Below, one piece after another: positions 10,858 through 20,025 of a stretch of DNA of 64,000 nt (within the stretch, counting starts at the first letter, position 1; each line of letters opens with the position of its first letter). The DNA is from Citrobacter freundii (GTDB lineage Bacteria > Pseudomonadota > Gammaproteobacteria > Enterobacterales > Enterobacteriaceae). The position numbers and the translations under genes are program-made. The notes below the pieces were generated by a model that was given only the letters and a program-made list of their open reading frames with translations, made no database searches and was not told the origin of the DNA. The stretch spans positions 310,001 to 374,000 of the forward strand of contig NZ_JAALBX010000001.1 of NCBI RefSeq assembly GCF_011077955.1, given 5' to 3'.

Positions 10858-11343
10858 TCATGCCGTTTGGCGTTGATTCCATGCGTCCGTGTATTGAATG
10901 TTTCCGTCACAATATTTCCATGTGATTTTTTCATAACGCAACTCAACACGCTCCATATGATTGCACTTCTCTATGGTTTTGGTGTTATACATAACCGGTG
11001 TAATTGCAATAACGTGTACCCCTTCTAAAAACATGTTGAAGTATTCAACTTCCTGACCAGCATCATTAATTCGGTACCATTTAATTTCTGCGTTTTGTAG
11101 CGTCTGGCCAGAGGCAACAGCTTTGTAAAGATAGGGGGAAGCTGAATCAAACTCCTTTTCAATAATTAACGGAGCATGAATACGCGTTCCTGTCATCTTT
11201 CCTGTATGATTATCGACAGGAATGTGCAAACCATGTCCAAAACCGATAATCTCAATACTTCCTTCACGGTTCGCTACATCTGAACATCCTTTGATTAATG
11301 CGCCGCCATCGTCTTTAAGCCACATATGCGAAGGTATAGCCAT
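10858..11343 (-). CDS. hcp: Hcp-family type VI secretion tube protein
   Basis: The 161-aa product belongs to the Hcp/T6SS effector family: MAIPSHMWLKDDGGALIKG at the N-terminus, GFGHGLHIPVDNHTGKMTG in the core, then HAPLIIEKEFD and EVEYFNMFLEGVHV. Hcp hexamers stack into the tube expelled by a type VI secretion machine and can carry effectors in their lumen. No other T6SS structural gene is in the window, so this is an orphan hcp that would need a machine encoded elsewhere. It is the third gene of a minus-strand cluster with a DUF1493 protein and a membrane protein (gaps of 14 and 7 nt). Confidence 0.88.
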   Translation of the reverse strand: MAIPSHMWLKDDGGALIKGCSDVANREGSIEIIGFGHGLHIPVDNHTGKMTGTRIHAPLIIEKEFDSASPYLYKAVASGQTLQNAEIKWYRINDAGQEVEYFNMFLEGVHVIAITPVMYNTKTIEKCNHMERVELRYEKITWKYCDGNIQYTDAWNQRQTA

Positions 11344-11357
11344 TTTATAAATTCCTT

Positions 11358-11714
11358 TTAATCATAAAGCCAGTGACCAGCTTTAGCTGATTCAACCAGC
11401 ATTTTCAGTGTTAGTGGTTCGGGTTCAATCCACTTCCATTTATTGTGTTTCGAACGTAAAAAATTTAAGGGCATGAAAACTTCTTCGTTAGGCCAATATT
11501 TTTTGAAGGAGAAATTTTGCCTGTCAACATTAAACCTACTGAAGTACTCATCAAGAATGTCTACGGCTTCCTCATCGGCCCAGGGATATTTACCGGTAGA
11601 AAGACTCGTTTCCAGAGTTAAAGCAGGTTTTCGAAAAAAAGGGAAAACTCGCCCATTCCAGCTGTCGTTGTACCAGTCAAGTACCTGCTTCTCGATATTC
11701 TTTGTATCCTTCAT
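11358..11714 (-). CDS. DUF1493 acyl-carrier-like small protein
   Basis: A 118-aa soluble protein with the DUF1493 pattern: LTLETSLSTGKYPWADEEAVDILDEY-type spacing, a later FSFKKYWP, and the family-typical C-terminus PLTLKMLVESAKAGHWLYD. DUF1493 proteins look like acyl-carrier proteins and are found in small Enterobacteriaceae operons together with a small membrane protein; their function is not established. Here it lies between a small membrane protein and Hcp on one strand, so a link to effector loading or immunity is possible but only inferred. Confidence 0.75.
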   Translation of the reverse strand: MKDTKNIEKQVLDWYNDSWNGRVFPFFRKPALTLETSLSTGKYPWADEEAVDILDEYFSRFNVDRQNFSFKKYWPNEEVFMPLNFLRSKHNKWKWIEPEPLTLKMLVESAKAGHWLYD

Positions 11715-11721
11715 TCGGCAC

Positions 11722-12099
11722 CTACCAGAGACGATCAGATGGGTGAGCTAGTGTGTTGTATTTATTGACTGCTTTGAAAGTAATCGTTGATACATCAATG
11801 GCTAATAAAGTCCATCCTATTACGGGTATCGTTCTTCCGACAAACGTTGCCAATCTTCTGGTCATGATGCGTTTAACATTTGGAGGAAAACCAACCCAGG
11901 TCGGTAATCGAACCGGCATCATTCTACTTCTGAATATTTGCCTTGAATACATTGAGGCCAGAGAAGTACCCGGCGTGGCTCCTGCGAATTTACCGGTAAC
12001 TGTAACGCTGTTGGTGCCTAAATAAATACCTGTGACTGCGGCAATATCACTTATCCCGAAATGTGCTGAGGTCTCATCAACCATAATCCAGAAAAACAA
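11722..12099 (-). CDS. Small membrane protein partner of DUF1493 (5' end probably frameshifted)
   Basis: The frame ending at 11722 can start only at a TTG (12099). Codons upstream stay open and protein-like (REEYKLDTVEEVNGTYFYDG) back to a stop just before a T7 run on the plus strand (12188-12194). One extra base there would join it to another open frame encoding QDAIILALLFFVKK, a plausible N-terminal membrane anchor reaching about 12233. The visible C-terminal half has one strong hydrophobic segment (FVGRTIPVIGWTLLAIDVSTITF). I do not recognise the family. The gene is probably a single-base frameshift variant or a decayed copy; it leads the DUF1493/hcp cluster. Confidence 0.45.
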   Translation of the reverse strand: MFFWIMVDETSAHFGISDIAAVTGIYLGTNSVTVTGKFAGATPGTSLASMYSRQIFRSRMMPVRLPTWVGFPPNVKRIMTRRLATFVGRTIPVIGWTLLAIDVSTITFKAVNKYNTLAHPSDRLW

Positions 12100-12430
12100 C
12101 TCACCAGCACTGAGATTTGATGAACCATCATAAAAGTAAGTTCCGTTTACTTCTTCTACCGTATCCAGTTTATATTCCTCGCGAAAGTTTTTTTAACAAA
12201 GAATAATAGCGCCAATATAATCGCATCCTGCAATTGCGCTATGTGTTTTTATAGACGAAATGTTTAGTTGCCTTTAATGAAGGACGCCGCGTGTGTATCG
12301 GTCCAGTACCCGTAAGAATGTCATGCGAGTGGATGCGGAAAAACAGGAATACTGGCTGAGTGGTATTTTCGTGGCTGGAGCATTGTTCCGTTCACTACTT
12401 GTTGCGAGGCATTTTTGGGTAAGAAGTAAT

Positions 12431-12674
12431 GTTCCGTTCGCCAGGCGTTCGTGGCTCAACGGTACACCGTCATACGCGAACGGGTTAGGGGCGCTCTCCG
12501 CCGCGCCCCCAACACCCCCGGCTCCCCCTGTCACAATCGCCGCTTCGCGGTGTCCTCGGCTTATCGCGTCCGGCTTCGGGTCGGGCGAGATACGGCATCC
12601 TGCCTTTCTCGCCCTCAAGCCGCATCCCTGCGGCTTGCCCCGGCCTCCCGCAAACGCCTCGGCGATGGTGATGG
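12431..12674 (+). repeat. GC-rich structured element, copy A
   Basis: Copy A of an inverted pair. It starts with GTTCCGTTCG and ends with CTCGGCGATGGTGATG; copy B (12883-13127, opposite strand) has the same boundaries and practically the same length. Successive hairpins: GGGGCGC/GCGCCCC (12488-12509), a GGGCGAGA/TCTCGCCC stem (12583-12614) enclosing GGCA-TCC-TGCC, and a 9-bp stem CAAGCCGCA/TGCGGCTTG with loop TCCC (12616-12637). Predicted ORFs across it (12293-12733 and others) have low-complexity Pro/Ala/Arg-rich products and are not supported as genes. Identity of the element is unknown. Confidence 0.65.
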
Positions 12675-12882
12675 GGGCCAATTCTCCCCGCTGTACTTTC
12701 CGGTTATTTAATGTAACTAACGTGTCGCTATGAGTATGGAAAATACTTAACGCAGCCAACGCTCCGTTTAAAAACGAAAGGCATAAAGTTGGGGTAGTTA
12801 TAACCGGCGTTAACATCTACAGCGTCAGAAATCACCCTGGAAAAGAGAGACGTAAAGGTAGCGCCGTTGCCGTTGGGTCCGG
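12675..12882. other. Spacer between the two structured elements
   Basis: This 208-bp stretch separates copies A and B. It carries no supported gene. A minus-strand frame reads through from copy B (ORF 12728-13012), but its start lies inside the repeat and it has no ribosome binding site that stands out. Confidence 0.4.
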
Positions 12883-13127
12883 CATCAACATCGCCGAGCT
12901 GGAATTGACGAGCCAGGTCAGGCCTGCAGGGATGCAGGCCTGAGGTCGGGAAAGGCAGGATGCCGTATCCCGACCGACCTGAAGCGAGGAGATGAAGGCG
13001 AGGGAACCGCATAGCGGCGATGTTGTTGGCCGGGAGCCGGGGGTGTCGGGGGCGCGGCGGTGAGCGCCCCTGACACGTTCGCCGTCACTGTGGCCTCAGA
13101 GATGAAACCACTTTGAGCGAACGGAAC
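12883..13127 (-). repeat. GC-rich structured element, copy B
   Basis: Copy B lies on the minus strand, inverted relative to copy A. Its matching hairpins are GGGGCGC/GCGCCCC (13049-13070), GGTCGGGA/TCCCGACC (12944-12975) enclosing the same GGCA-TCC-TGCC, and AGGCCTGCA/TGCAGGCCT with loop TCCC (12920-12941). Compared with copy A, the second stem differs at 2 of 8 and the third at 5 of 9 pairs, every change being matched on the opposite arm. The element lies between the hcp cluster and tsr. Confidence 0.65.
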
Positions 13128-13230
13128 CCTTCCACTGAACAGAGAACGTAACCCTTCTACCGTACACAAACTCCTTCGGGAAGGCGGAAATTGGGGGCAT
13201 CGCCCCCTTAACCCCTTCCCCTGGCAAACA

Positions 13231-14898
13231 TTAAAACGTTTCCCAGTTCTCGCCGGTGGTTGCCATAGCCGGTTTACGCGGAGCTGACGCGACTACAGGC
13301 GTCTTCAGCGCTGAACCTTCAGCGACAATCTCGCGCGCTTCTTTGCTAATGCGGAAGACAGAAACCGCCTGGGTCAGATGGCTTGCCTGCTCTTCCAGCG
13401 CAGCGGCAGCAGCGGCGGATTCCTGCACCAGTGAGGCGTTCTGCTGGGTTACGCGATCCATCTCGGCAACTGCAAGGCCCACCTGGTCGATACCGCGGCT
13501 CTGCTCGTCAGAGGCAGAGGCGATTTCACCCATGATGTCGGTCACGCGAGTAACGGCGCTTACGATCTCGCCCATGGTTTCGCCCGCGCTTTCAACCAGC
13601 GTTGAGCCTACTTCCACTTTGCTTACGGAGTCTTCGATAAGCCCTTTAATTTCTTTTGCAGCCTGGGCGCTGCGGCTTGCCAGGTTGCGTACTTCACCGG
13701 CTACCACCGCAAAACCACGGCCCTGTTCGCCAGCACGCGCCGCTTCTACCGCCGCGTTCAGCGCCAGGATATTGGTCTGGAAAGCAATGCCATCGATAAC
13801 GCTTGTGATATCGGCAATCTTCTGCGAACTGCCGGCGATTTCATGCATGGTTTGCACCACGTTGCTTACCACTTTACCGCCCTTCTGCGCGGTTTCAGAG
13901 GCGCTCAGCGCCAGATGGCTTGCCTGACGCGCGTTCTCGGCGTTCTGTTTCACCGTAGCGGTCAACTGCTCCATGCTGGCTGCAGTTTCTTCCAGCGACG
14001 CCGCCTGTTGCTCGGTACGGGAAGAAAGATCGTTGTTACCCACGGCAATTTCGCTGGCGCCGCTGTAAATCGCGTTAGCGCCGGTACGCACATCGCCGAC
14101 GGTTTTCGCCAGCTCTTCCTGCATATGACGCAGGCTGGCCGCCAGTTGGCCCATTTCGTTGGTGCCATGAACATCAATGCCGGTCACCAGATCGCCACTG
14201 GCGATATGGCGAATATTTTCCAGCAGACGTTGCAGCGGATGGATCAGCGCTTTGTTGATGCCAAGCCAGACCAGAACCATCACTGCCAGAACCGTAATCA
14301 GTACGCCGCCTGCGATCCACAGCGCCATGGAATAAGACTCGTTGCTGCCGTTTACCGCCAGCTCATACAGATGGTCGTTCTCAGCCAGATAGGTGTTATA
14401 GGCTTTTTGCATCCCGTCCTGGTAGCTCTGGGTCGGCTGGTCGAAGAAGGCGTTAATTTTGCCCGAACCCAGCAGTTGAATAAGCTCAGCCAGCGCATTG
14501 TGGTAAATATCGTAAGTACGCTTCACTTCCTTTGCGGTTTCTTCGCTCTGGCGTGCGTCACGCGGCTCTGCCTCATAGGCAGCCCACTGGACTTCCGCCT
14601 GCTTCAGGGAGGTTTGCGCAATCTCCATCAGTTGCGCCACGGTCGCCCCGCTGCCCATCTGATTGGAATCCATCATGTAACGGATACCTGCACGGTTCAG
14701 CGTGTTTCGGGTCTGGATAAGTTCGACCCAACTGGCGTTCAGGGTGGATTGTTGCTGGCGAATGGTCTGAAGAAGGGTGAAATTTTCCTTGTCATTTTTC
14801 AGCGCGTTAAAGAACAACCCGCCTGATGTTAATTGCAAAAGGCCAAAAAGCCCCAACACAATAAGCAGGCTGGTAACAACTTTGATACGGTTGAGCAT
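13231..14898 (-). CDS. tsr: Methyl-accepting chemotaxis protein I (serine receptor)
   Basis: The 555-aa product is an orthologue of E. coli Tsr (551 aa). Order: N-terminal membrane anchor [19 protein letters not shown], periplasmic four-helix ligand domain with the serine-site region around [15 protein letters not shown], a second membrane helix (about 190-212), HAMP domain, then the signalling coiled coil with the invariant hairpin tip around [20 protein letters not shown]. It ends in the NWETF pentapeptide that docks CheR and CheB. Start 14898 is chosen by homology; the frame extends 92 codons upstream, but that stretch overlaps the promoter region of yicN. Confidence 0.96.
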   Translation of the reverse strand: MLNRIKVVTSLLIVLGLFGLLQLTSGGLFFNALKNDKENFTLLQTIRQQQSTLNASWVELIQTRNTLNRAGIRYMMDSNQMGSGATVAQLMEIAQTSLKQAEVQWAAYEAEPRDARQSEETAKEVKRTYDIYHNALAELIQLLGSGKINAFFDQPTQSYQDGMQKAYNTYLAENDHLYELAVNGSNESYSMALWIAGGVLITVLAVMVLVWLGINKALIHPLQRLLENIRHIASGDLVTGIDVHGTNEMGQLAASLRHMQEELAKTVGDVRTGANAIYSGASEIAVGNNDLSSRTEQQAASLEETAASMEQLTATVKQNAENARQASHLALSASETAQKGGKVVSNVVQTMHEIAGSSQKIADITSVIDGIAFQTNILALNAAVEAARAGEQGRGFAVVAGEVRNLASRSAQAAKEIKGLIEDSVSKVEVGSTLVESAGETMGEIVSAVTRVTDIMGEIASASDEQSRGIDQVGLAVAEMDRVTQQNASLVQESAAAAAALEEQASHLTQAVSVFRISKEAREIVAEGSALKTPVVASAPRKPAMATTGENWETF

Positions 14899-15207
14899 GG
14901 TGACTGTTTCCCGAGTCGAAATAAAAAGGGGTATCGGAAAATCTGCGGAAAACTTTATAGGGGAAAACCCCGAACTTACGTTTTTATGCGCTAATCCGTG
15001 CATGAACTTTCGTTTTACTGGCTGAAATCGCGTCTGTTTTTCCTGCCGCCGAGTTTCGCCTATGATAGGCCGCTTTATACTCTGAATAATTCGAACTGCA
15101 GAAACGCGGTACATCAGGCGCACAGGCTGATACGCGTAAGTGACTGGCGCGAATCTCCGCCCGTGCCTCTGCAACGTAAAGGATGCGGTATCTACGCAGG
15201 AGAAATG

Positions 15208-15660
15208 ATGATTTGGTTAATGCTGGCTACCCTGGTGGTGGTGTTTGTGGTGGGGTTTCGGGTATTAACCTCCGATTCGCGCCGTGCGGTGCGGCGGCTT
15301 AGCGAACGCCTTGCTATTCCCACCCTACAGGTAGAATCCATGATAGATAGCATGGGCAAACAGGCCGGACACGAGTTTATTCAGTATCTGACGCGCCCGG
15401 ATGAAGTCCATCTGCAAAATGCCGCCCAGTTGCTGCTTATCTATCAAGTGTTTATCGTTGAGGGCAGTGAGCAACATTTGCTGCGCTGGCACCGCATTTT
15501 GCAAAAAGGCCGCTTAAGCGCCCCTCTTACCGATGCGCAAATTCGTCTCGCCCTGCGCTTTTATCATGAACTGGATCTGGATAATAACGAGCTGAACGCT
15601 TTTCAGTTGCGCTACAACTCGCTGTTTGTGCCGGAGGGCACGATCACCTGGCTGCACTGA
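15208..15660 (+). CDS. yicN: YicN, DUF1198 membrane-anchored protein
   Basis: A 150-aa protein starting [20 protein letters not shown], a single N-terminal membrane helix, followed by a soluble helical domain ending TWLH. It matches E. coli YicN (DUF1198), whose function is unknown. Two consecutive ATGs (15205, 15208) follow an AGGAG at 15198-15202; 15208 has the better spacing and matches the E. coli start. In E. coli yicN is elsewhere on the map, so its place beside tsr reflects different gene order. Confidence 0.92.
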   Translation: MIWLMLATLVVVFVVGFRVLTSDSRRAVRRLSERLAIPTLQVESMIDSMGKQAGHEFIQYLTRPDEVHLQNAAQLLLIYQVFIVEGSEQHLLRWHRILQKGRLSAPLTDAQIRLALRFYHELDLDNNELNAFQLRYNSLFVPEGTITWLH

Positions 15661-15719
15661 GGTCGCCTTGATGAGTAAGTATTCACTTACTTTTTGACCA
15701 CGGTTGAGAAAACGGAAAA

Positions 15720-15750
15720 AACGGCCCCTTAACCAAGCGGGCCGGGGAGC
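15720..15750. terminator. Hairpin between yicN and the fra operon
   Basis: CGGCCC and GGGCCG arms with a loop of about 12 nt lie between the converging yicN and fraA ends, preceded by A-rich sequence. On the minus strand the A-run reads as T-run, consistent with termination of the fra operon. Confidence 0.5.
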
Positions 15751-15754
15751 ACTA

Positions 15755-17052
15755 TCAACCTAATACCAGTTTGCCAATCATAAGGCCCATCGCCACCGAG
15801 ACCGTCACATTCACAAGGCCGGGGCGCATAAAGCTGTGGTTCAGCACATATTTGCCGATGCGGGTGGTGCCCGTATCATCAAAGGCGAGCGCCGCCAGGC
15901 ATTGCCCCGCTACCGGGATAAAAAAGTAGCCGTTTACCGCAGGCCAGGAGCCAATCAGCGCATAGGCCGGAAGCCCAAGCGCCAGCCCCAGCGGCAGCAG
16001 GATCAGCGTGGTGGCCGCCTGGCTGCTGACCATCGCCGAGACAAAGAACATCATGATGGCGATAAGCCATGTATGCTCCTGCAACAGCACCTGTACTTCT
16101 GATTTGATCACATCAATGTGGCTACTGACGAACGTTTCACTCATCCATGCCAGGCCAAAAGCGCAGACAATTGCCAGCGCGCCGGCGCGGAACACGCTGC
16201 CGCTTAAGATCTGATCCACCGGCGGGCGGCACAGCAGCACAATCAGGCAGGCGAAAGAGAGCATCACAATCTGGATCGCCGCCGACATCGAGAGCGGCTG
16301 CAGCCCTTTTGCAGTTTCAACCACCGGACGCAAGCCCGGAATCAGGCCCAGCATTACAATCACCACGGCGCCCGACAGGAACAGTATGACCGAGAGCCTG
16401 GCGCGCGGCGCGATGTCGGCTGCGCGATCCGTTTTGCTGCCAGGTTTCAGAAGCCCTTCCGCCAGGCGGCGCTGGTATTCCGGGTCGTCTTTGAGTTCCT
16501 TGCCTTTATTGAACGTGGCAATGGCCCCTGCGGCTACGCCAATCAGCGTTGCCGGTACGCAAATCATCATGATGGTGGAGATAGAAATACCAAACGGCGC
16601 CATCAGACCGATCATCGCCGCCATTGCCGCAGAAATCGGGCTTGCGGTAATCGCTTGCTGTGAGGCAATCACCGAAATAGACAGCGGCCGCTCGGGGCGA
16701 ATGCCGGAATCGCGGGCCACTTCGGAAATGACCGGCAATAAGCTGTACACCACATGCCCGGTGCCGGACATAAAGGTGAAGATATAGCAAATAAACGGCG
16801 CTAACAGGGTGATATAGCGCGGATGACGGCGCAGCATTTTTTCAGCCAGCCGGATGCCTGTAACGACGAGGCGGCTAACACCACCGAGAGAATAATTAAA
16901 ATAACGTCAATCGGCGGCGCAGAGGGCGTCAGGCCAAAACCAAATACTAATACGCCCACGCCAAGCCCGCCGACCATACCTAAAAATACGCCGCCAATGC
17001 GAGCGCCAAACATCAGGGCAACAAGGATAAAACACAATTCTGTCCAGAACAT
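15755..17052 (-). pseudogene. fraA: FraA-like Dcu-family transporter, interrupted by a frameshift
   Basis: Two minus-strand frames encode consecutive parts of a DcuA/DcuB-family carrier: 17052 to about 16835 (MFWTELCFILVALMFGARIGG... to LQASGW) and about 16837 to 15755 (MLRRHPRYITLLAPFICYIF... to the C-terminus). Compared with DcuA, roughly 22 nt are missing at the junction near 16830, between the motifs QVAGG and KLLRR, leaving the halves in different frames. FraA is the Dcu-family fructose-asparagine importer of Salmonella; position after fraD and fraB supports that identity. Either the gene is inactivated by a small deletion or the assembly has an error. The rest, including DDTGTTRIGK, is intact. 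Confidence 0.8.
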
Positions 17053-17112
17053 ACTTACCCCCGGATAATGGAGTGAATTCCCGTTATGTTTTTATTTAAT
17101 AAAGCGGTGGAA

Positions 17113-17958
17113 TTAGTCGGAATAGGATTTACCAAATCCGAACGCGCCATAATGGTGTAAAACCTGGCTCGCGGCTTTTCCTCCCGCCGTCATGGCGCGA
17201 ATAATATCGTCGTGTTCCGGTTGGGCGTTTCCGCCTGTTAAAATGGCGAGCATAAAGCCGGTTAAGAAGGCGTCACCCGCGCCGAGCGTATCGACCGGGG
17301 TGATATAAACAGGCTGCCATTCGGTTATGGCAACGCCGTCATAGTAATACACCTTTTCATGCCCGCGCGTGGCGATCACCCGTTTACAGCCATAATCGTA
17401 AAGCTGATGTATTTTATTGAGGGTCTCATCAACCGATAACGCGCCACAGGAAATAAACCCATAATCCACCCACGGGCAAACCTGTTTAAAATACGCCTCC
17501 GTACCGCGACCCGAGAAATCAAACGAGAGCGTGACGTTGCGCTGTTTTATTTTTTCCAGTTCTGATTCAAGAAATCCATTAATACTGGAGTGCACCGCGT
17601 CGAACCGGGAAATATAGTTAAGATCGTCTTCTGATAATTGCAGCGGGTGTTCGCGCAATACGCCGTTCTTATTACTGGTGACAAATTCCCTGTCACCGTC
17701 CACCAGCCGAATACAGGCATAACCGTTTTCACCCTCATAGTGACGGCAGCGCTGCGTATCGACTTTCAATTCTCGTAAGGCGTCCTGCACGTGACGTGCG
17801 CTCTCGTCATTGCCAAATGCGCCGAGAAACGCGCTCTCACATCCGGCAAGCCTCGCATAGACCGCAAAGTTAAGCGCATTGCCGCCAGGGTACATCACGC
17901 CGGAATGCAGGTATTTATCAACAACATTATCACCGATGCCAATAACCTTAATGTTCAT
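17113..17958 (-). CDS. fraD: Fructose-asparagine kinase FraD-like (PfkB family)
   Basis: A 281-aa PfkB-family sugar kinase: N-terminal VIGIGDNVVDKYLHSGVMYPGGNALNFAVYA and the C-terminal catalytic signature DTLGAGDAFLTGF, where Asp is the base. It would phosphorylate the sugar moiety of an incoming Amadori compound. FrlD of E. coli is the fructoselysine homologue; FraD is preferred because the neighbouring deglycase is of the FraB type and the transporter is Dcu-like. Tandem ATGs at 17961 and 17958; the latter lies 6 nt from AAGGA. Confidence 0.85.
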   Translation of the reverse strand: MNIKVIGIGDNVVDKYLHSGVMYPGGNALNFAVYARLAGCESAFLGAFGNDESARHVQDALRELKVDTQRCRHYEGENGYACIRLVDGDREFVTSNKNGVLREHPLQLSEDDLNYISRFDAVHSSINGFLESELEKIKQRNVTLSFDFSGRGTEAYFKQVCPWVDYGFISCGALSVDETLNKIHQLYDYGCKRVIATRGHEKVYYYDGVAITEWQPVYITPVDTLGAGDAFLTGFMLAILTGGNAQPEHDDIIRAMTAGGKAASQVLHHYGAFGFGKSYSD

Positions 17959-18021
17959 CATTATTCCTTGTTGTAAGCGGGAATTCGGGCGTCCCTGCCC
18001 AAGCGTTAATTCCTGGCGTGA

Positions 18022-18996
18022 TTAATATTCCACTTTCCACATATAGCGGCGGGTCGTTAAGGGGTGCTGACGAATATCAGCCAACGCACGGTTATAAACC
18101 GGGTAAACGTTATTGAACAGCGAATGGTTGAAGTAGTCGATCACCGTAGGCTTGATAGTGGACAGGCCAAGCTCTTTGGCATCCACCACTTCGATGCGGC
18201 GACCATACTTTTTCAGGAAGTTCAGGGCGCGCTCGTCCACCGCGCGGGTGCTGCCTTCGGAGAACTGGAAAAAGAACGGGGTGTTAGCGTCGGTAATCTC
18301 AAACGGGCCGTGGAAGAATTCGCCGCTGTGAATACAGGCGGAGTGGATCCACTGCATTTCCATAAAGATACAGATGCTCTGCAGGTAGGCCGCGCCGTAA
18401 CCTGCGCCGCTTGCCATGGTGTAGATGACCTTATCGTCTTTATATTCCTGAGCGAACGCCTGGGCGCGATTTTGTAAATGATCCCAGGCGCGGTACACGA
18501 TGCGGTTGATTTTACCCAGCCCGTCCTGGAAGTCCTCGTAGTGGGCGTAGCCTTCGGTTTGATTGAGGATTTCGACCGCCGTGATGAGACCTTTAAGGGT
18601 TTTCTCTTCAGCAATGTCTTTGCCGTCGCCGAAGCTGTAGGTTTCCACGAAATCACAGTGCGCCACCAGCGGGGAATCCGTCACCCAGGTAAGGCCAATC
18701 ACCGGCACGCCGCGGCTTTGCGCCAGTTCCGCTGCTTTGATGGTTTCCGGGGTATTCCCTTTGTGGGATGCGACCACCACAACCGCATTTTCACCGAGCG
18801 CTACCGGCGGGTTATTAATAAATTCGCCGCTGTTGTACAACCCGACAGTGACCTTAGTGGCTTCTTTTTCCAGAAAGGCTTTTGCCGGGTAGAACGCCGC
18901 ATATGAGCCGCCGCAGGCCACATAATAAACATGGGTGATCCCGCCCTTTTCCGCTTTGCTTTCAACGATGCCGCTAACGATCTCTTTAATACTCAT
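18022..18996 (-). CDS. fraB: 6-phosphofructose-aspartate deglycase FraB-like
   Basis: A 324-aa double SIS-domain protein. The first SIS domain contains HVYYVACGGSYAAFYPAKAFL and ASHKGNTPETIKAAELA, the second MASGAGYGAAYLQSICIF and HSGEFFHGPFEI, carrying the catalytic Glu/His region of the Amadori deglycases. Salmonella FraB splits 6-phosphofructose-aspartate into glucose-6-phosphate and aspartate; I recognise this protein as FraB-like rather than FrlB. Start 18996 (MSIKEIVSG) follows AAGGGGAAAA; the frame extends 18 codons upstream without signal. First gene of a fraB-fraD-fraA operon. Confidence 0.88.
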   Translation of the reverse strand: MSIKEIVSGIVESKAEKGGITHVYYVACGGSYAAFYPAKAFLEKEATKVTVGLYNSGEFINNPPVALGENAVVVVASHKGNTPETIKAAELAQSRGVPVIGLTWVTDSPLVAHCDFVETYSFGDGKDIAEEKTLKGLITAVEILNQTEGYAHYEDFQDGLGKINRIVYRAWDHLQNRAQAFAQEYKDDKVIYTMASGAGYGAAYLQSICIFMEMQWIHSACIHSGEFFHGPFEITDANTPFFFQFSEGSTRAVDERALNFLKKYGRRIEVVDAKELGLSTIKPTVIDYFNHSLFNNVYPVYNRALADIRQHPLTTRRYMWKVEY

Positions 18997-19048
18997 CACT
19001 TTTCCCCTTGGGTCGTTTCTGACGTGAACCGCGTAAAATCCGCGCGCC

Positions 19049-19100
19049 ATTCAATGTATCTAAATGTATTGTTATGAATGTATAACATTGAGATACATTT
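19049..19100. promoter_or_regulatory. Candidate FraR operator region
   Basis: The fraB upstream region holds nested inverted repeats: outer arms AATGTATCT/AGATACATT and an inner AATGT-ATA-ACATT at 19077-19089, with TGTAT half-sites repeated. Such AT-rich palindromes are typical for HutC-type GntR regulators. Binding by FraR is inferred from position alone. Confidence 0.5.
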
Positions 19101-19120
19101 TGATCAACGAGTCACCGGAC

Positions 19121-19151
19121 AAAAAAAACGGGATCCGCGATGCAGATCCCG
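19121..19151 (-). terminator. Terminator of fraR
   Basis: On the minus strand the stem CGGGATC/GATCCCG is followed by T8. It lies between fraR and fraB, so the regulator gene is transcribed separately from the fraBDA operon. Confidence 0.8.
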
Positions 19152-19195
19152 ATTTTCGGGGTAATAGGGTGAGAAGCAACTGCAAAAAAGAGGGG

Positions 19196-19912
19196 CTATA
19201 CGGTAAAGCGCAGTTTGTCGCCGACAATCAGCTGATGGGAAATACAGGACATTTCACCTTTGTTATCAATCATCTCGCTTTTAATGGAGATCAACGGATA
19301 ACGGTTGGCGACGCCGAGGTAATGGGCAACGTCAAAACTGGCGTACACCAGTTCGATGGTTTTACTGGAGTGAGTAAACCACAGGCCATGTTTGTCGCGC
19401 AGCGTGTCGTAAAGGGAATGGCTGTTGAGATCTTCATTAAGCAAGGCGGCGAACTGCGGCGGAAACCACACGGTTTCCAGCGATACCGGGACCTCGTCGG
19501 CGTAGCGAATACGCTCAATCACCACCGCTTTTTCACCCTCAGCAATGTGCAGCCTGGCGCGGGTATCCTCATCGCAGTCTTCAAATACCGATTTGATGGT
19601 GCGTGAACCGGGGCGGCGGCCCTGGGAGCGACACAGCTCACTGAAGCTCATAATGCCGGTCATGCTGCGCTGGAACTTCTCGCCGGAGACAAAAGTGCCT
19701 TTACCGGAGACGCGGGTAAGAAAATTTTCCCGGGTGAGCGCATCCAGCGCTTTGCGCACCGTTACACGGCTGACCTGCCAGCTGGCGCTGAGATCGTTTT
19801 CGGTTGGGATCTGCTGCCCGGGCTGATACTCACCACTTAAGATGGCCGCTTTGAGGGCCTCTTCAAGTTGCTTGTAAAGCGGTTTGGCGCTTGAGGGATC
19901 CGGCAGATTCAC
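19196..19912 (-). CDS. fraR: GntR/HutC-family transcriptional regulator FraR-like
   Basis: A 238-aa regulator. The N-terminal GntR winged helix (PLYKQLEEALKAAILSGEYQPGQQIPTENDL, then VSRVTVRKALDALTRENFLTRVSGKGTFV) occupies residues 11-75, followed by a UTRA ligand domain (VVIERIRYADEVPVSLETVWFP). HutC regulators are usually repressors lifted by a sugar-phosphate pathway intermediate. It lies upstream of fraB on the same strand but is isolated by its own terminator. Confidence 0.85.
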   Translation of the reverse strand: MNLPDPSSAKPLYKQLEEALKAAILSGEYQPGQQIPTENDLSASWQVSRVTVRKALDALTRENFLTRVSGKGTFVSGEKFQRSMTGIMSFSELCRSQGRRPGSRTIKSVFEDCDEDTRARLHIAEGEKAVVIERIRYADEVPVSLETVWFPPQFAALLNEDLNSHSLYDTLRDKHGLWFTHSSKTIELVYASFDVAHYLGVANRYPLISIKSEMIDNKGEMSCISHQLIVGDKLRFTV

Positions 19913-20025
19913 GTTATGTATCCTTTTGTATTGTCATAAGGGCGACAGCATAAGTAGTACAATATACAACAATTTGCTTATAGCTACACTGTAGCTGAGA
20001 GTCAGACAGCAAGGAGAAAGAGAGT

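Noticed and set aside
12274-13169. Several overlapping ORFs (12274-12816, 12293-12733, 12728-13012, 12918-13169)
   Set aside because: They lie across the structured inverted elements, are Pro/Ala/Arg-rich, overlap on both strands and lack convincing ribosome binding sites; stem covariation explains the conservation better.
13843-14826. 327-aa ORF opposite tsr
   Set aside because: Complementary-frame shadow of tsr, which is certain by homology.
18022-18996. Fructoselysine deglycase FrlB
   Set aside because: Sequence resembles Salmonella FraB more, and the transporter is Dcu-type rather than the amino-acid-type FrlA.
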